The translations under genes and the position numbers were made by a program. This document shows positions 1 to 8,704 of a stretch of 64,000 nt of DNA, piece after piece (positions within the stretch are counted from its first letter, which is position 1; the number at the start of each line of letters is the position of its first letter). This stretch comes from UBA10438 sp964432155 (GTDB lineage Bacteria > Bacteroidota > Ignavibacteria > Kapaibacteriales > Kapaibacteriaceae), in contig CAYSMF010000005.1 of NCBI GenBank assembly GCA_964432155.1, positions 1 through 64,000 of the forward strand, given 5' to 3'. The notes below the pieces were generated by a model. It searched no databases, was not told the DNA's origin, and saw nothing but the letters and a program-made list of their open reading frames with translations.

Positions 1-86
1 GCGATGTTCTCGACAACGTCACGGTTCATCGCGTATCAGCCACAATGTCCACATGGGGATCATCGCAACATTCATGTGAGACATCT

Positions 87-539
87 ATGCCGCAATCTCT
101 TGCCAACGTTCTGGTGCATATCGTCTTCAGCACAAAGTATCGCGCACCTCTGCTCTACCCAGAGGTCCGTCCTGCTCTCTTCGCATATCTCGCAGCTATT
201 GCACGTAATCACGGTTGCGAGTGCTATCGCGCAGGTGGTGTAGCGAACCATGTCCACCTTGCTGTGCGTCTCTCACGCATGATTACGATAGCGGGTCTTG
301 TTCAGGAGTTAAAGTCATCGTCATCGAGATGGCTGAAGACACAATCACCACGACTGTCAAAGTTTAGGTGGCAAGAGGGTTATTCCGTGTTCTCTGTGAG
401 AGCCTCCGGCCTCAACACGCTTGTTCGCTACATCGAAAACCAAGAGGAGCATCATCGGAAGCGCACATTTGAGCGCGAGCACCGCGCTATTCTTGAGAAG
501 GAAGGCATCGAATACGACGAGCGCTATGTGTGGGACTAA
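87..539 (+). CDS. IS200/IS605-type (REP-associated-like) tyrosine transposase
   Basis: Single-strand HUH transposase of the Y1 family, 150 aa, the usual length. The HUH motif is H55-V-H57 (in NHVHLAV) and the catalytic tyrosine is Y115 in RYIENQEEHH; the C-terminal EYDERYVWD ending is typical of the family. The start at 87 is chosen because family members begin about 10 residues before the conserved HIVFSTKYR; an upstream in-frame ATG at 45 would add 14 untypical residues. No TnpB partner is present. The stop lies 7 bp from the converging stop of an intact secreted protein, so there is no room for a normal right IS end. It may be a stand-alone RAYT-like gene or a decayed element. Confidence 0.9.
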   Translation: MPQSLANVLVHIVFSTKYRAPLLYPEVRPALFAYLAAIARNHGCECYRAGGVANHVHLAVRLSRMITIAGLVQELKSSSSRWLKTQSPRLSKFRWQEGYSVFSVRASGLNTLVRYIENQEEHHRKRTFEREHRAILEKEGIEYDERYVWD

Positions 540-546
540 CGAGGCC

Positions 547-2130
547 TTATCGTTGGATAACAAACGGCGTGGATGTTTCAACGCATCCGCGTGCACGAAG
601 CATGTACGCGCCTGAAGGCAAGTGTTGCGTGCCGATGCGTTCCACTGTAACGCCTTGTTCGACAGTGTGTTGACGGAGCACGTCAACGACCTTGCCCTGT
701 GTATCGACGATCTCGAGTGTACACGTCCCTGCATGTGACGCGATGAGTGTGTACGTGATGCGGTCCCGTGCTGGTGATGGGTGAACAATCAGCGACGACG
801 ATGTCGATCGCTCGTAGAAATCATGCACCGATGTTGGAAGCGACGTGTTCATGTCGATTGACTCATCGCCTGCTTGATATGGAAGCCAGTGGAAGTAGCA
901 CAGGAACATTTCGTCCGTTGTGGCCTCGCCCCATCGTACGACTTGCGGAGGCGTATTCGGATTCTCGGGATTGTTCGTTGTGTTGTCGTAGGCGGCTGTG
1001 TAGTAGATGGTTGATCCGCGTGGAATCTTGATTGGTTTGGTATAGGCATAGCCCCCTTGCCAATGAAAATCCCATGCACGGATGCGAATCAACTGAATCG
1101 TGTCAGCATCTGGTGTTACAGCGTAGGCGCGTGCCGACTTCCCGAGCAGGTGCATGTGGGGCGCGATGCCAATCAGACTCACATCAACGGGAACGCGGAA
1201 CGAGCCAGTGAATTCGCGAAGGGTATTCGCGGGAATCACAAACGTGGTACCGCTAGGAAGCTGTCGAGGAGATATTGATGTTTCGTTGATTTGTCGAACA
1301 TCGGATGAGCGCTGAAAGAAGATGTTCACCGACGACTGATCGAACTGTTCAAATGGTGAGGGGGCGTAGTGCACCTGAATCACCAAGTCGGATCCTTTAT
1401 GGAGTCGTGCGCCCATCATCGGAGGATAGAAGCGCTGTTGTGCGCCTGGAACCCACCCAAGCAAAGACGTTACCGACGTGAAGCCAGGATCACCGAATCC
1501 TGCATACCCTGGGAGTGGATCTTCGGCGTCACGACGTCGTGCCGTTCCAGTGGTGTCGACGAAGTAGAGTACGTGGTGGACCACGCTTGCGTTATCGGGA
1601 CGGAACTCGATTGCAGCAATGTCGCGATCCTGTGTGAGTCCGGTAGGCAGAACGAAGTAGCGATACACATCCTTGTTGTTGCCTTCAACGCGCCATTTCG
1701 TGTCAATGCGAAGCACAAGGTCGGGTGTACCAAGTTGTGATCCTGTAGGAAACGTTGGTGGTGCAGGTGCTTGCGAGAGGTCGCCAGGGGGCGCTCCTTG
1801 ATCAATCCATGCAATGAGTGTTGTGTACTCGCTCTCGGTGAGTGAGCGTACGCCGAGGAAGGAACCGTAGCCGTGCTCTGGCGGCCATGGCGGCATGTGT
1901 CGATCTTCAACTTCATGCTTGATTGACAGAGCCACGTCGCGCACTTCTTGGTACGATGTCAGTGGCATTGGAGCAATCTCGCCCTCGCGGTGACAAGGTG
2001 TGCATTTGCTGTAGACGATCTTGGCAACGTCGCGCGACCATGTGTAGTCCTGCTCGGATGCAGCCGATGAAGTCGGCGCCAGAGCACAAAGGACGAGGAG
2101 CAGTAGAGCGTACATCATAGACACCAACAT
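547..2130 (-). CDS. Secreted cytochrome c / copper type II monooxygenase-fold protein with T9SS sorting domain
   Basis: 527 aa with an N-terminal signal peptide (hydrophobic residues about 5-24). A c-type heme site C43-T-P-C46-H47 is followed by PPWPPEHG. Residues about 140-420 look like the two-domain copper type II ascorbate-dependent monooxygenase (PHM/DBM) fold: HH at 185-186, H254, H325-M-H327 and M408 fall in the order of the CuH and CuM ligands of that family. The last about 80 residues (from HPSPARDRITY) form a T9SS type A sorting domain. Expected location is the cell surface or outside the cell. The substrate cannot be inferred, and monooxygenase activity is only suggested by ligand order. 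It is transcribed divergently from the DUF5686 gene; the 61-bp spacer shows no clear minus-strand promoter box. Confidence 0.82.
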   Translation of the reverse strand: MLVSMMYALLLLVLCALAPTSSAASEQDYTWSRDVAKIVYSKCTPCHREGEIAPMPLTSYQEVRDVALSIKHEVEDRHMPPWPPEHGYGSFLGVRSLTESEYTTLIAWIDQGAPPGDLSQAPAPPTFPTGSQLGTPDLVLRIDTKWRVEGNNKDVYRYFVLPTGLTQDRDIAAIEFRPDNASVVHHVLYFVDTTGTARRRDAEDPLPGYAGFGDPGFTSVTSLLGWVPGAQQRFYPPMMGARLHKGSDLVIQVHYAPSPFEQFDQSSVNIFFQRSSDVRQINETSISPRQLPSGTTFVIPANTLREFTGSFRVPVDVSLIGIAPHMHLLGKSARAYAVTPDADTIQLIRIRAWDFHWQGGYAYTKPIKIPRGSTIYYTAAYDNTTNNPENPNTPPQVVRWGEATTDEMFLCYFHWLPYQAGDESIDMNTSLPTSVHDFYERSTSSSLIVHPSPARDRITYTLIASHAGTCTLEIVDTQGKVVDVLRQHTVEQGVTVERIGTQHLPSGAYMLRARGCVETSTPFVIQR

Positions 2131-2147
2131 GCGGAAAAAACCATTAG

Positions 2148-2155
2148 TAGGTTTG
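2148..2155 (+). promoter_or_regulatory. TAnnTTTG-type -7 box before the DUF5686 gene
   Basis: TAGGTTTG matches the Bacteroidota -7 consensus TAnnTTTG and lies 36 bases before the ATG at 2192. No good -33 TTG is visible at the expected spacing, so this is a weak call. Confidence 0.3.
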
Positions 2156-2191
2156 CAACACTGCTTCGTTTAATCCGTACCAGCCCCACCT

Positions 2192-4654
2192 ATGGTCAAC
2201 CTTCGCTTCGTACTCGCGTTCCTTGTATGCGCTTCCATGCATCTGTCCGCACAGGACATTCGACGTCCGCTCACAGGTGTGGTGATTGATAGTGCGACAG
2301 GGGAGCCGATCAATGGTGCGTCGGTACGTGCAGAGGGGAGCACAACAGGTGCCTACACGCGCGGTGGTGGACGGTTCCGTTTGCCACTGCCGTCGTCCAC
2401 AACTCGACTTCGTGTGCGAAGCGTTGGGTATCGCGAAGTGGTTGTTCCGATCGACACGAGCGAAGCCGGCATGCGTATCCTGTTGCCGTCGTCGGGTTTG
2501 ACGCTTACCGGTGTGAAGGTCGTGGGCGACATTACACCAGAGGAAATCATTCGTCGTGCTATCGAGCGGAAAGACGAGAATGCTCGGCGTATCACAACGA
2601 TTGAGAGCACCACGTACTCGAAACTCAAAGCCGAAATCGATGTCGATGGCACACGTCGCAGGGAAACAGGGTTGCCTGAAGAGGGTCTGATCACAGAGAC
2701 CTTCTCCAAGATCTACGATCAACGCCAGCCCGAGCGCAAGAAACACATCCGCATCCTCCAGCGTCGGCAAACAGCAAACATCGCTGCGCAAAACAATCTC
2801 GCCGTGTTTGATAGCTTCTTTGACTTCATGCAAGATGAAGTGCGCATCCTCTCGACGCGGCTTGTAACGCCCCTTGGCGAAGATGCGCTTGATGAATACA
2901 CATATCGTCTACTCGGCAAGCGCGCACTTGGTGATCAGATGGTGTACGAGTTAGCCTTTGAGCCGCGATCGCGCGTGTTTCCAGGATTCGAGGGAACACT
3001 CACCATCGTTGAAGGCACCTACCATGTGATCGCAGCGAAGTTCGCCCCATCACAGGAGACCGCGTTCCCGTTCATTAAGGACCTACAGTTTGAGCAGAAC
3101 TACGATCGCATTAACGACAGTGTGTGGGCACCGACCTATCAGCAGGTGCGAGGTCGTGCGCGTGTTGTGGTGCTGATGGGAATTGCCGAAATCAACCTCG
3201 ACGTAAGCGCGCAGACAAACGTCACAGACGTGCGCGTGAATCTGCCAATACCAGACTCCCTGCTGAATCCGCCTGACTCAACCGAGAGTACTGCAACGAC
3301 CACGCGCGTGGGCGGTGCACGCGTGCGCATGCGAAGCGGTTCATCAACGGTAACCGTTGATGAAGAGGCAGATAGCGCACGATCGGAGTATTGGGATCAG
3401 TACGCGTTTGCAGAAGCCAGTGAGTCGGAGCGCAAGATCTATGCGCAACAGGATAGCATCAAGAAGGCTGGACGTGATGATGAAGAGCCATCGCCACTCG
3501 GCATAAGCTCTGCCGGATTGTTTTCTGTGAACCTTGGTGGTGTAGGTGTAGGAGTCTCGCCATTTGTTGACCGCTCGACCTTTACGCGCTTCGTGTATGG
3601 TGGAACGCTTGCTGTAACTCTGCCACGAACGCGTGTTGAAGCAACGGCAGGATTTGGAAGCGCGAGCACTCGCGTTGGACGTGTTGGCGTTGATGTTGAT
3701 CTCTACCGTGAAGGTCGCACACGCATCGACATTACCGGCGCTGTTGAATCATCGATCGCGGCGATTCAGCAATACCAAGTGCTTGTTCGTGCGCTGGACT
3801 TTCTCAACCCTGGGTATCTAATCTATCCTGACTACTACGACTTCTACCGTGTTGATGGTTGGTCCATCGGCATGCGTGCACGTGTGCAGAGTGTAATGCT
3901 CGAAGCAAGTGCTTCGACGCAGCATCACATCAATATGCCGTTGCTCGAACAGCCGTCGCGTGGATCCGTGACGATTGAACCAGGTACGTTTCAGATGGTC
4001 AAACTCGGCGTTGGAGTATTTGAGCAATCAGGCGGTGGGTTCTTTGGTGGCTCCACGCAACCATTGCGTGGTCGCGTCGATGCCTTCGTCGGACGTGAAC
4101 AGATTTCTGGACGTGAGTTTTGGGGACTGCGTGGCAATCTTGATCTCACGTTGCCGACCTTCCGGACGGGGTATGTGCCGATGGAACTTCGCGTGAATGT
4201 TCAGGGCGGTCTGCAGGCAACAACAACGCCTATCCAGCAGCGGTTTGTGATGATGCGCCGCTTCCCCGTGCTGGGGTCAGCCACGAACATGATGACGGTG
4301 CCCATCAATGCCTTTGCGGGCACGGAGTTCGCTTCTGCCATTGCTGAGCACAACTTTTCGGACCTCTGGTGGAGGGCAATCGGACTCCCGACCTTCTCGA
4401 GTGGACGTGGGGTGGACCTCATCGGACGTGTTGCTGCGCTCAACACAACGCAGCGCGCCGCGCCTGTAGTTGCCGGCTCGGTGTTTGATTCTACGCCCGG
4501 CGTTTACATGGAAGCAGGCTTCGGTGTGGCCCGTATTCCATCGTTTGTGAGCGATCTGTTGATGTTGCGATTTGATGCCATGTGGCCCGTCGGACCACAG
4601 GCTGTGCGAGGATCCTTTGGCTGGTCGATCTCCGTGAGCGGTCCGTTGCTCTGA
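2192..4654 (+). CDS. DUF5686 outer-membrane protein with carboxypeptidase-regulatory-like N-terminal domain
   Basis: 820 aa with a signal peptide (about 1-21, ending SAQ). Residues about 25-110 form a CarboxypepD_reg-like beta-sandwich (GVVIDSATGEPINGASV, then SVGY). The rest resembles DUF5686 proteins, which are Bacteroidota-type proteins predicted to form a large outer-membrane barrel. The C-terminal half has alternating aromatic and glycine beta-strands, although the last residues (SISVSGPLL) do not show a terminal aromatic. Family function is not established; an envelope role is likely. A charged low-complexity segment sits around residues 380-430. The start is supported by the signal peptide. 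prfB begins 20 bp after the stop. Confidence 0.8.
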   Translation: MVNLRFVLAFLVCASMHLSAQDIRRPLTGVVIDSATGEPINGASVRAEGSTTGAYTRGGGRFRLPLPSSTTRLRVRSVGYREVVVPIDTSEAGMRILLPSSGLTLTGVKVVGDITPEEIIRRAIERKDENARRITTIESTTYSKLKAEIDVDGTRRRETGLPEEGLITETFSKIYDQRQPERKKHIRILQRRQTANIAAQNNLAVFDSFFDFMQDEVRILSTRLVTPLGEDALDEYTYRLLGKRALGDQMVYELAFEPRSRVFPGFEGTLTIVEGTYHVIAAKFAPSQETAFPFIKDLQFEQNYDRINDSVWAPTYQQVRGRARVVVLMGIAEINLDVSAQTNVTDVRVNLPIPDSLLNPPDSTESTATTTRVGGARVRMRSGSSTVTVDEEADSARSEYWDQYAFAEASESERKIYAQQDSIKKAGRDDEEPSPLGISSAGLFSVNLGGVGVGVSPFVDRSTFTRFVYGGTLAVTLPRTRVEATAGFGSASTRVGRVGVDVDLYREGRTRIDITGAVESSIAAIQQYQVLVRALDFLNPGYLIYPDYYDFYRVDGWSIGMRARVQSVMLEASASTQHHINMPLLEQPSRGSVTIEPGTFQMVKLGVGVFEQSGGGFFGGSTQPLRGRVDAFVGREQISGREFWGLRGNLDLTLPTFRTGYVPMELRVNVQGGLQATTTPIQQRFVMMRRFPVLGSATNMMTVPINAFAGTEFASAIAEHNFSDLWWRAIGLPTFSSGRGVDLIGRVAALNTTQRAAPVVAGSVFDSTPGVYMEAGFGVARIPSFVSDLLMLRFDAMWPVGPQAVRGSFGWSISVSGPLL

Positions 4655-4661
4655 TCCGCCG

Positions 4662-4669
4662 TATCTTTG
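4662..4669 (+). promoter_or_regulatory. TAnnTTTG -7 box giving a near-leaderless prfB start
   Basis: TATCTTTG is a perfect TAnnTTTG box and ends 4 bases before the prfB ATG at 4674. With the box centred on -7, transcription would begin at or next to the ATG. The nearest upstream TTG (4646) is too close for a canonical -33 element. Confidence 0.5.
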
Positions 4670-4673
4670 CTCC

Positions 4674-5787
4674 ATGTTTGAACCACAGAAGACACGAAGT
4701 ACAGAACTCCGCGAGCGCGTGGACCAATTGCGGAGGTTCCTTTGACATCGATCGTAAGCGCGACGAAATAGCCGAACGCGAGATGCTCTCGCAGGCGCCC
4801 GACTTTTGGGACGATGCTCAGAAGGCACAGAAGATGATGCAGGAGGCAGCAACACTCAAGGAGTGGGTTGCTGCATGGGAAGCTGCTGTGCAATCCGTTG
4901 GTGATGTAGAAGCACTGATCGAACTCGCCGAGGAAGCCTCGGATGAATCGATGGAGTCGGACATCATCTCCGAACTTGATCGGTCGCAAAAGGCCGTCGA
5001 TGATCTCGAGCTCAAGAAGATCCTCTCAGGTCCAGACGATAACCGCAATGCCATCCTCACGATCAACGCTGGGGCAGGGGGCACGGAAGCGCAGGATTGG
5101 GCCGAGATGCTCATGCGGATGTACACGCGATGGGCAGAGGCACACAACTACCAAGTATTTCTCGCCGACGAGCAACCGGGCGAAGCTGCCGGTATCAAGA
5201 GCTGTACGCTCGAGATCCGCGGTCCGTACGCCTATGGCTACTTGAAGGCAGAGAACGGTGTGCACCGTCTGGTCCGCATTAGTCCATACGATTCCAACGC
5301 ACGACGTCACACATCGTTCTCATCGGTGTTTGTGTATCCCGAAGTCGAGGACGATGTCGAAATCGAAGTCAATCCTGCAGACGTCGAGATGGATACCTTC
5401 CGTTCGGGCGGTAAGGGTGGACAGAACGTCAACAAGGTTGAAACTGCTGTGCGTCTGCGTCACATCCCTTCCGGTATCGTCGTGAGCTGTCAGCAAGAGC
5501 GTTCGCAGTTTCAGAACCGCGAGCGCGCGATGAAGATGCTCAAGTCGCAGCTCTATCAGAAGCGCCGCGAGGAAGAAGAAGCAGCCAAGGCAGCCATTGA
5601 GGGCACGAAGAAGAAGATTGAATGGGGCTCGCAGATTCGCAGTTATGTGTTCCAGCCGTACACGATGGTGAATGACCACCGTACGGAAACCAAGATCACC
5701 GACGTCCAGTCTGTGATGGATGGTGATATCGACGAACTCATCAAGGCGTACCTGCTGCTCGAAGATCAGCTCTCGAATTCGAATTGA
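4674..5787 (+). CDS. prfB: Peptide chain release factor 2 (programmed +1 frameshift)
   Basis: Terminates translation at UGA/UAA. The true start is the ATG at 4674: 23 codons (MFEPQKTRS to FL) run into an in-frame TGA at 4743-4745. A +1 shift on CTT-T-GAC continues as DIDRKRDEIAERE, so the product is join(4674..4742,4744..5787), 370 aa, close to the E. coli length. The catalytic GGQ is at 248-250, and the codon-reading tripeptide is SPY (203-205) instead of SPF, a form I recall from Bacteroidota. The downstream frame is open upstream to 4582, but that extension overlaps the DUF5686 gene and does not resemble RF2. acpS follows 19 bp downstream. Confidence 0.95.
4731..4746 (+). promoter_or_regulatory. 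prfB: prfB programmed frameshift site with internal Shine-Dalgarno
   Basis: CGGAGG-TTC-CTT-TGA-C. The slippery CTT followed by the UGA-C stop, with a GGAGG sequence exactly three bases before the CTT, reproduces the E. coli RF2 autoregulatory arrangement in which low RF2 promotes the +1 shift. Confidence 0.92.
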
Positions 5788-5806
5788 TCCGACCACTCCG
5801 CACGTT

Positions 5807-6181
5807 ATGATCTACGGCATCGGCACAGACATCACCGACGTACCACGCATTCAGCGTTCGTACGAGGAGTATGGCGACCGATTCTTGAAGCGCGTCTTCA
5901 CGTCCGACGAGATCGCATACTGCGAGCGGTTTGGTGAAACACGATTCCTGCACTACGCAGCACGCTTCGCAGCAAAGGAAGCATTTAGTAAAGCCATTAA
6001 GACAGGGATGCGCGACGGCATGTCGTTCACGTCGGTTGGGATTCAGAATCTTCCCAGCGGCGAGCCAACGATTGTGTTGTCGGACGCTATGCAGCAACGC
6101 TGGGGTCACATGCGCATTCACGTTACACTGAGTCATACTACCACGGTAGCAGTTGCTGTTGTGGTGCTCGAGCAACCGTAG
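5807..6181 (+). CDS. acpS: Holo-[acyl-carrier-protein] synthase
   Basis: Transfers 4'-phosphopantetheine from CoA to the serine of acyl carrier protein. 124 aa, the usual AcpS length. It shows the diagnostic N-terminal GIGTDITDVPRI (magnesium-binding aspartate) and RFAAKEAFSKAI (catalytic glutamate region), with a C-terminal HVTLSHTTTVAVAVV strand. The start at 5807 matches family N-termini; an upstream in-frame ATG (5720) would overlap prfB. It sits between prfB and purK and is probably co-transcribed with them. Confidence 0.95.
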   Translation: MIYGIGTDITDVPRIQRSYEEYGDRFLKRVFTSDEIAYCERFGETRFLHYAARFAAKEAFSKAIKTGMRDGMSFTSVGIQNLPSGEPTIVLSDAMQQRWGHMRIHVTLSHTTTVAVAVVVLEQP

Positions 6182-6192
6182 GGAACATCCGC

Positions 6193-7356
6193 ATGCTTCC
6201 ATCGATCTACAATCCATCGCAACCATTCACGCTCGGCATTTTAGGGGGCGGACAGCTCGCGAAGATGACTGCGCAGGAAGCGTATCGCATGGGGATGCGA
6301 GTCGCGGTGATTGAGCACGGCGAACACTCACCTGCAGGTGTGATGACGAAGTTGGAGTTTCCAGGTGGTTGGAAGGATGCCGACGAACTCGAGCGGTTCA
6401 TTGCAGCGTCCGACATCATCACGCTGGAGAATGAATTCATCGATCCAGAGATCCTCGACACAATCGCTGAACGTCGATTGGTGTTTCCTACACCGGCAAC
6501 GATGCGACTCGTGCAGGATAAGTTCACGCAGAAGACCACGATGTCGGCAGCAGGAATACCAGTTCCCAAGTTCGCTGAGATCTCGACGAAGGCCGATCTG
6601 GTCGCATTCGGTGCCGAGCATGGGTATCCCTTTGTCGCCAAGACGCGCAAGTTTGGATACGACGGTTATGGCAATGCCACGATCCGTCGCGAGACAGAGA
6701 TCGACATGGTATGGCGTCGCTTCATGGAAGGCGAAGAGCCACGTCCACTCATGGCTGAGTCGTTTGTGACGTTCACAAAGGAGCTCGCTGTAATGGTGGC
6801 GCGTAATCGTCGTGGCGAGATTGCTGTGTATCCATGTGTGCAGACCATTCAGCAAGGACACATCTGTGTCACTGTGCTTGCACCTGCACCGATCGAAGAG
6901 CACCTGCAGAAGCGCGCGCAGGAAATCGCCGTGCAATGCGTCGAAGCCGTCGACGGCGTCGGTGTGTTCGGTGTTGAGATGTTCCTTACTGTCGACGATC
7001 AAATCATCTTCAACGAGATTGCCCCACGTCCGCACAACAGCGGTCATTACACGATCGAAGCATGCTTCACATCACAGTTTGAGAACTGCATTCGTGCCGT
7101 TACAAACATGCCACTCGGATCAGCCGACATGCGCGTTCCCGCTGCATGCATGATCAACCTTCTTGGCGAGCGCACAGGCAGTGGCATTCCGGATAGCGTG
7201 CTCGAGATGCTGCGCATCGACACCGTAGCATTGCACCTGTATGGCAAGAAGGATGTGCGGATGGGTCGAAAGATGGGACACCTCACAGCGACCGGTGCAA
7301 CAGTTGATGACGCGTTTGCAGCGGCCAACGCCGCGCTCGATCGCTTCGTGTGGTGA
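6193..7356 (+). CDS. purK: N5-carboxyaminoimidazole ribonucleotide synthase
   Basis: ATP-grasp enzyme of purine synthesis that carboxylates AIR to N5-CAIR using bicarbonate and ATP. 387 aa. LGILGGGQLAKM begins the pre-ATP-grasp domain (about 14-25); ATP-grasp motifs VAKTRKFGYDGYGN and FNEIAPRPHNSGHYTIEAC are the PurK signatures. The usual ENE-V motif reads ENEFID. The partner mutase PurE is not in the window. It follows acpS by 11 bp and converges on the LptF/G gene with only 4 bp between the stops, with no room for a separate terminator. Confidence 0.95.
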   Translation: MLPSIYNPSQPFTLGILGGGQLAKMTAQEAYRMGMRVAVIEHGEHSPAGVMTKLEFPGGWKDADELERFIAASDIITLENEFIDPEILDTIAERRLVFPTPATMRLVQDKFTQKTTMSAAGIPVPKFAEISTKADLVAFGAEHGYPFVAKTRKFGYDGYGNATIRRETEIDMVWRRFMEGEEPRPLMAESFVTFTKELAVMVARNRRGEIAVYPCVQTIQQGHICVTVLAPAPIEEHLQKRAQEIAVQCVEAVDGVGVFGVEMFLTVDDQIIFNEIAPRPHNSGHYTIEACFTSQFENCIRAVTNMPLGSADMRVPAACMINLLGERTGSGIPDSVLEMLRIDTVALHLYGKKDVRMGRKMGHLTATGATVDDAFAAANAALDRFVW

Positions 7357-7360
7357 TTGT

Positions 7361-8701
7361 CTACGCGGCGCGTCGACGAGCGATCCACTGACGGAGAGCA
7401 GCGATCGGCGACACCTCGTAATTCACCTTGTAGGCCACGAAGATGCCAATGGCACCAATCAGGATGTTGCCCGACCAGATCGCGATCCCGGGCTCGAGAA
7501 TGTTTCGATCAGCAAGCTTTTCGCCGCCGATTAGTGTGATCCAGTACAGGATGTAGAATCCCAACGAGATCAGAGCGCTCGTGCCGAAGCTACCACCTTT
7601 GACGATCATGCCAAGGGGCGCACCAACCAACACGAAGATCACACAGGCGAACGGAATCGCATACTTCTTGTAGATCTCTACGAGGTAGGTGTTCGCCATC
7701 ACGTGCTCTGATTCACGACGGTAGGCAAGACTCTCGAGATTCGAACGAATGCTTGAAATGCCGAGTAGAGCTTGTTGGATGCGCAGTCGCTCTGTGCTGT
7801 CAGCAACTGAATCGATCCGTGCTGGTTGTGCAAGGATTCGCTGTTGAACCGTGAGAAGCGAATCGAACTCACGCTGGACGCGTGCTTCTTCGGTCTGTGC
7901 ACGATCAACAATCTCCTGCATATCGGCGATGCTCATCTCGCGATCACTGCGTGACGAACCAGACACGTCAGTCGACTGAAAAAAGAGCTGATCTGCAGGG
8001 AGCACGATCTGATGTCGATCGAAGGTGATTACGCGGTAGTCGTTCGGTTGCATCGGCATCGACTGATGGATCTCACCCTGAAACAGCTGCACGACGAGTC
8101 GTGTCAGCGATGGTGAGAACATCATCCGTCCAGTATCGGCAGACACAATCGTCTTGCGATCGCCACGCGAATCGTCGTAAATCGTCACACCCGTCATCAC
8201 GCCTGTGGTATCGACCTGGCGCGCTAGGATTGTATAGCCTTCGATATGCGTCGTGAACTGACCCGACTCGACGGCAAAGGTTGGCTTTGCGCGTTGAATG
8301 TCGCGCATCATACCGCTCAAACGCAGGTTCGTATCAGGCAATACATTGTCGGTGTACCAAAATGTAAAGCCCCATAACCCCAAGCTCACAACGAATACAG
8401 GCATCATCATGCGGAATAAGCCCATGCCTGACGACTTCATCACGGTTGTCTCGTGTGCAGCAGACATTCCACCAAACGCCATCACGGTGCTAAAGAGCAC
8501 ACCGATCGGGATGGCAAGCACAACAATCCATGAAAGATTGAGCAGCAGGAATTCACCAATCGTTGCGAAGTCGAGCCCCTTACTTGCCAGCTGATCTACC
8601 CAGCGCATGATGTACTGAATCAGAAACAGGCTCATGATCACCGACGTACCGAAGACGAACGGTGCGATGTGAGCACGGAGGATGTAGCGGACGAGAATCA
8701 T
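7361..8701 (-). CDS. LptF/LptG (YjgP/YjgQ) family permease
   Basis: 446 aa inner-membrane subunit of the lipopolysaccharide export ABC complex, which draws LPS from the inner membrane and passes it to the LptC/A bridge. Three N-terminal membrane segments (about 12-32, 50-75, 98-117), a large periplasmic beta-jellyroll region (about 118-340) and three C-terminal segments (about 350-370, 378-398, 408-428) are in family order. LptF and LptG cannot be told apart here, and the ATPase LptB is not nearby. It is last in a minus-strand run, 3 bp after the TPR gene. Confidence 0.88.
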   Translation of the reverse strand: MILVRYILRAHIAPFVFGTSVIMSLFLIQYIMRWVDQLASKGLDFATIGEFLLLNLSWIVVLAIPIGVLFSTVMAFGGMSAAHETTVMKSSGMGLFRMMMPVFVVSLGLWGFTFWYTDNVLPDTNLRLSGMMRDIQRAKPTFAVESGQFTTHIEGYTILARQVDTTGVMTGVTIYDDSRGDRKTIVSADTGRMMFSPSLTRLVVQLFQGEIHQSMPMQPNDYRVITFDRHQIVLPADQLFFQSTDVSGSSRSDREMSIADMQEIVDRAQTEEARVQREFDSLLTVQQRILAQPARIDSVADSTERLRIQQALLGISSIRSNLESLAYRRESEHVMANTYLVEIYKKYAIPFACVIFVLVGAPLGMIVKGGSFGTSALISLGFYILYWITLIGGEKLADRNILEPGIAIWSGNILIGAIGIFVAYKVNYEVSPIAALRQWIARRRAA

Positions 8702-8704
8702 CGG

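Noticed and set aside
4582..4673. N-terminal extension of the RF2 frame into the DUF5686 gene
   Set aside because: Not RF2-like, overlaps another gene, and the frame-0 start at 4674 plus +1 shift explains the protein.
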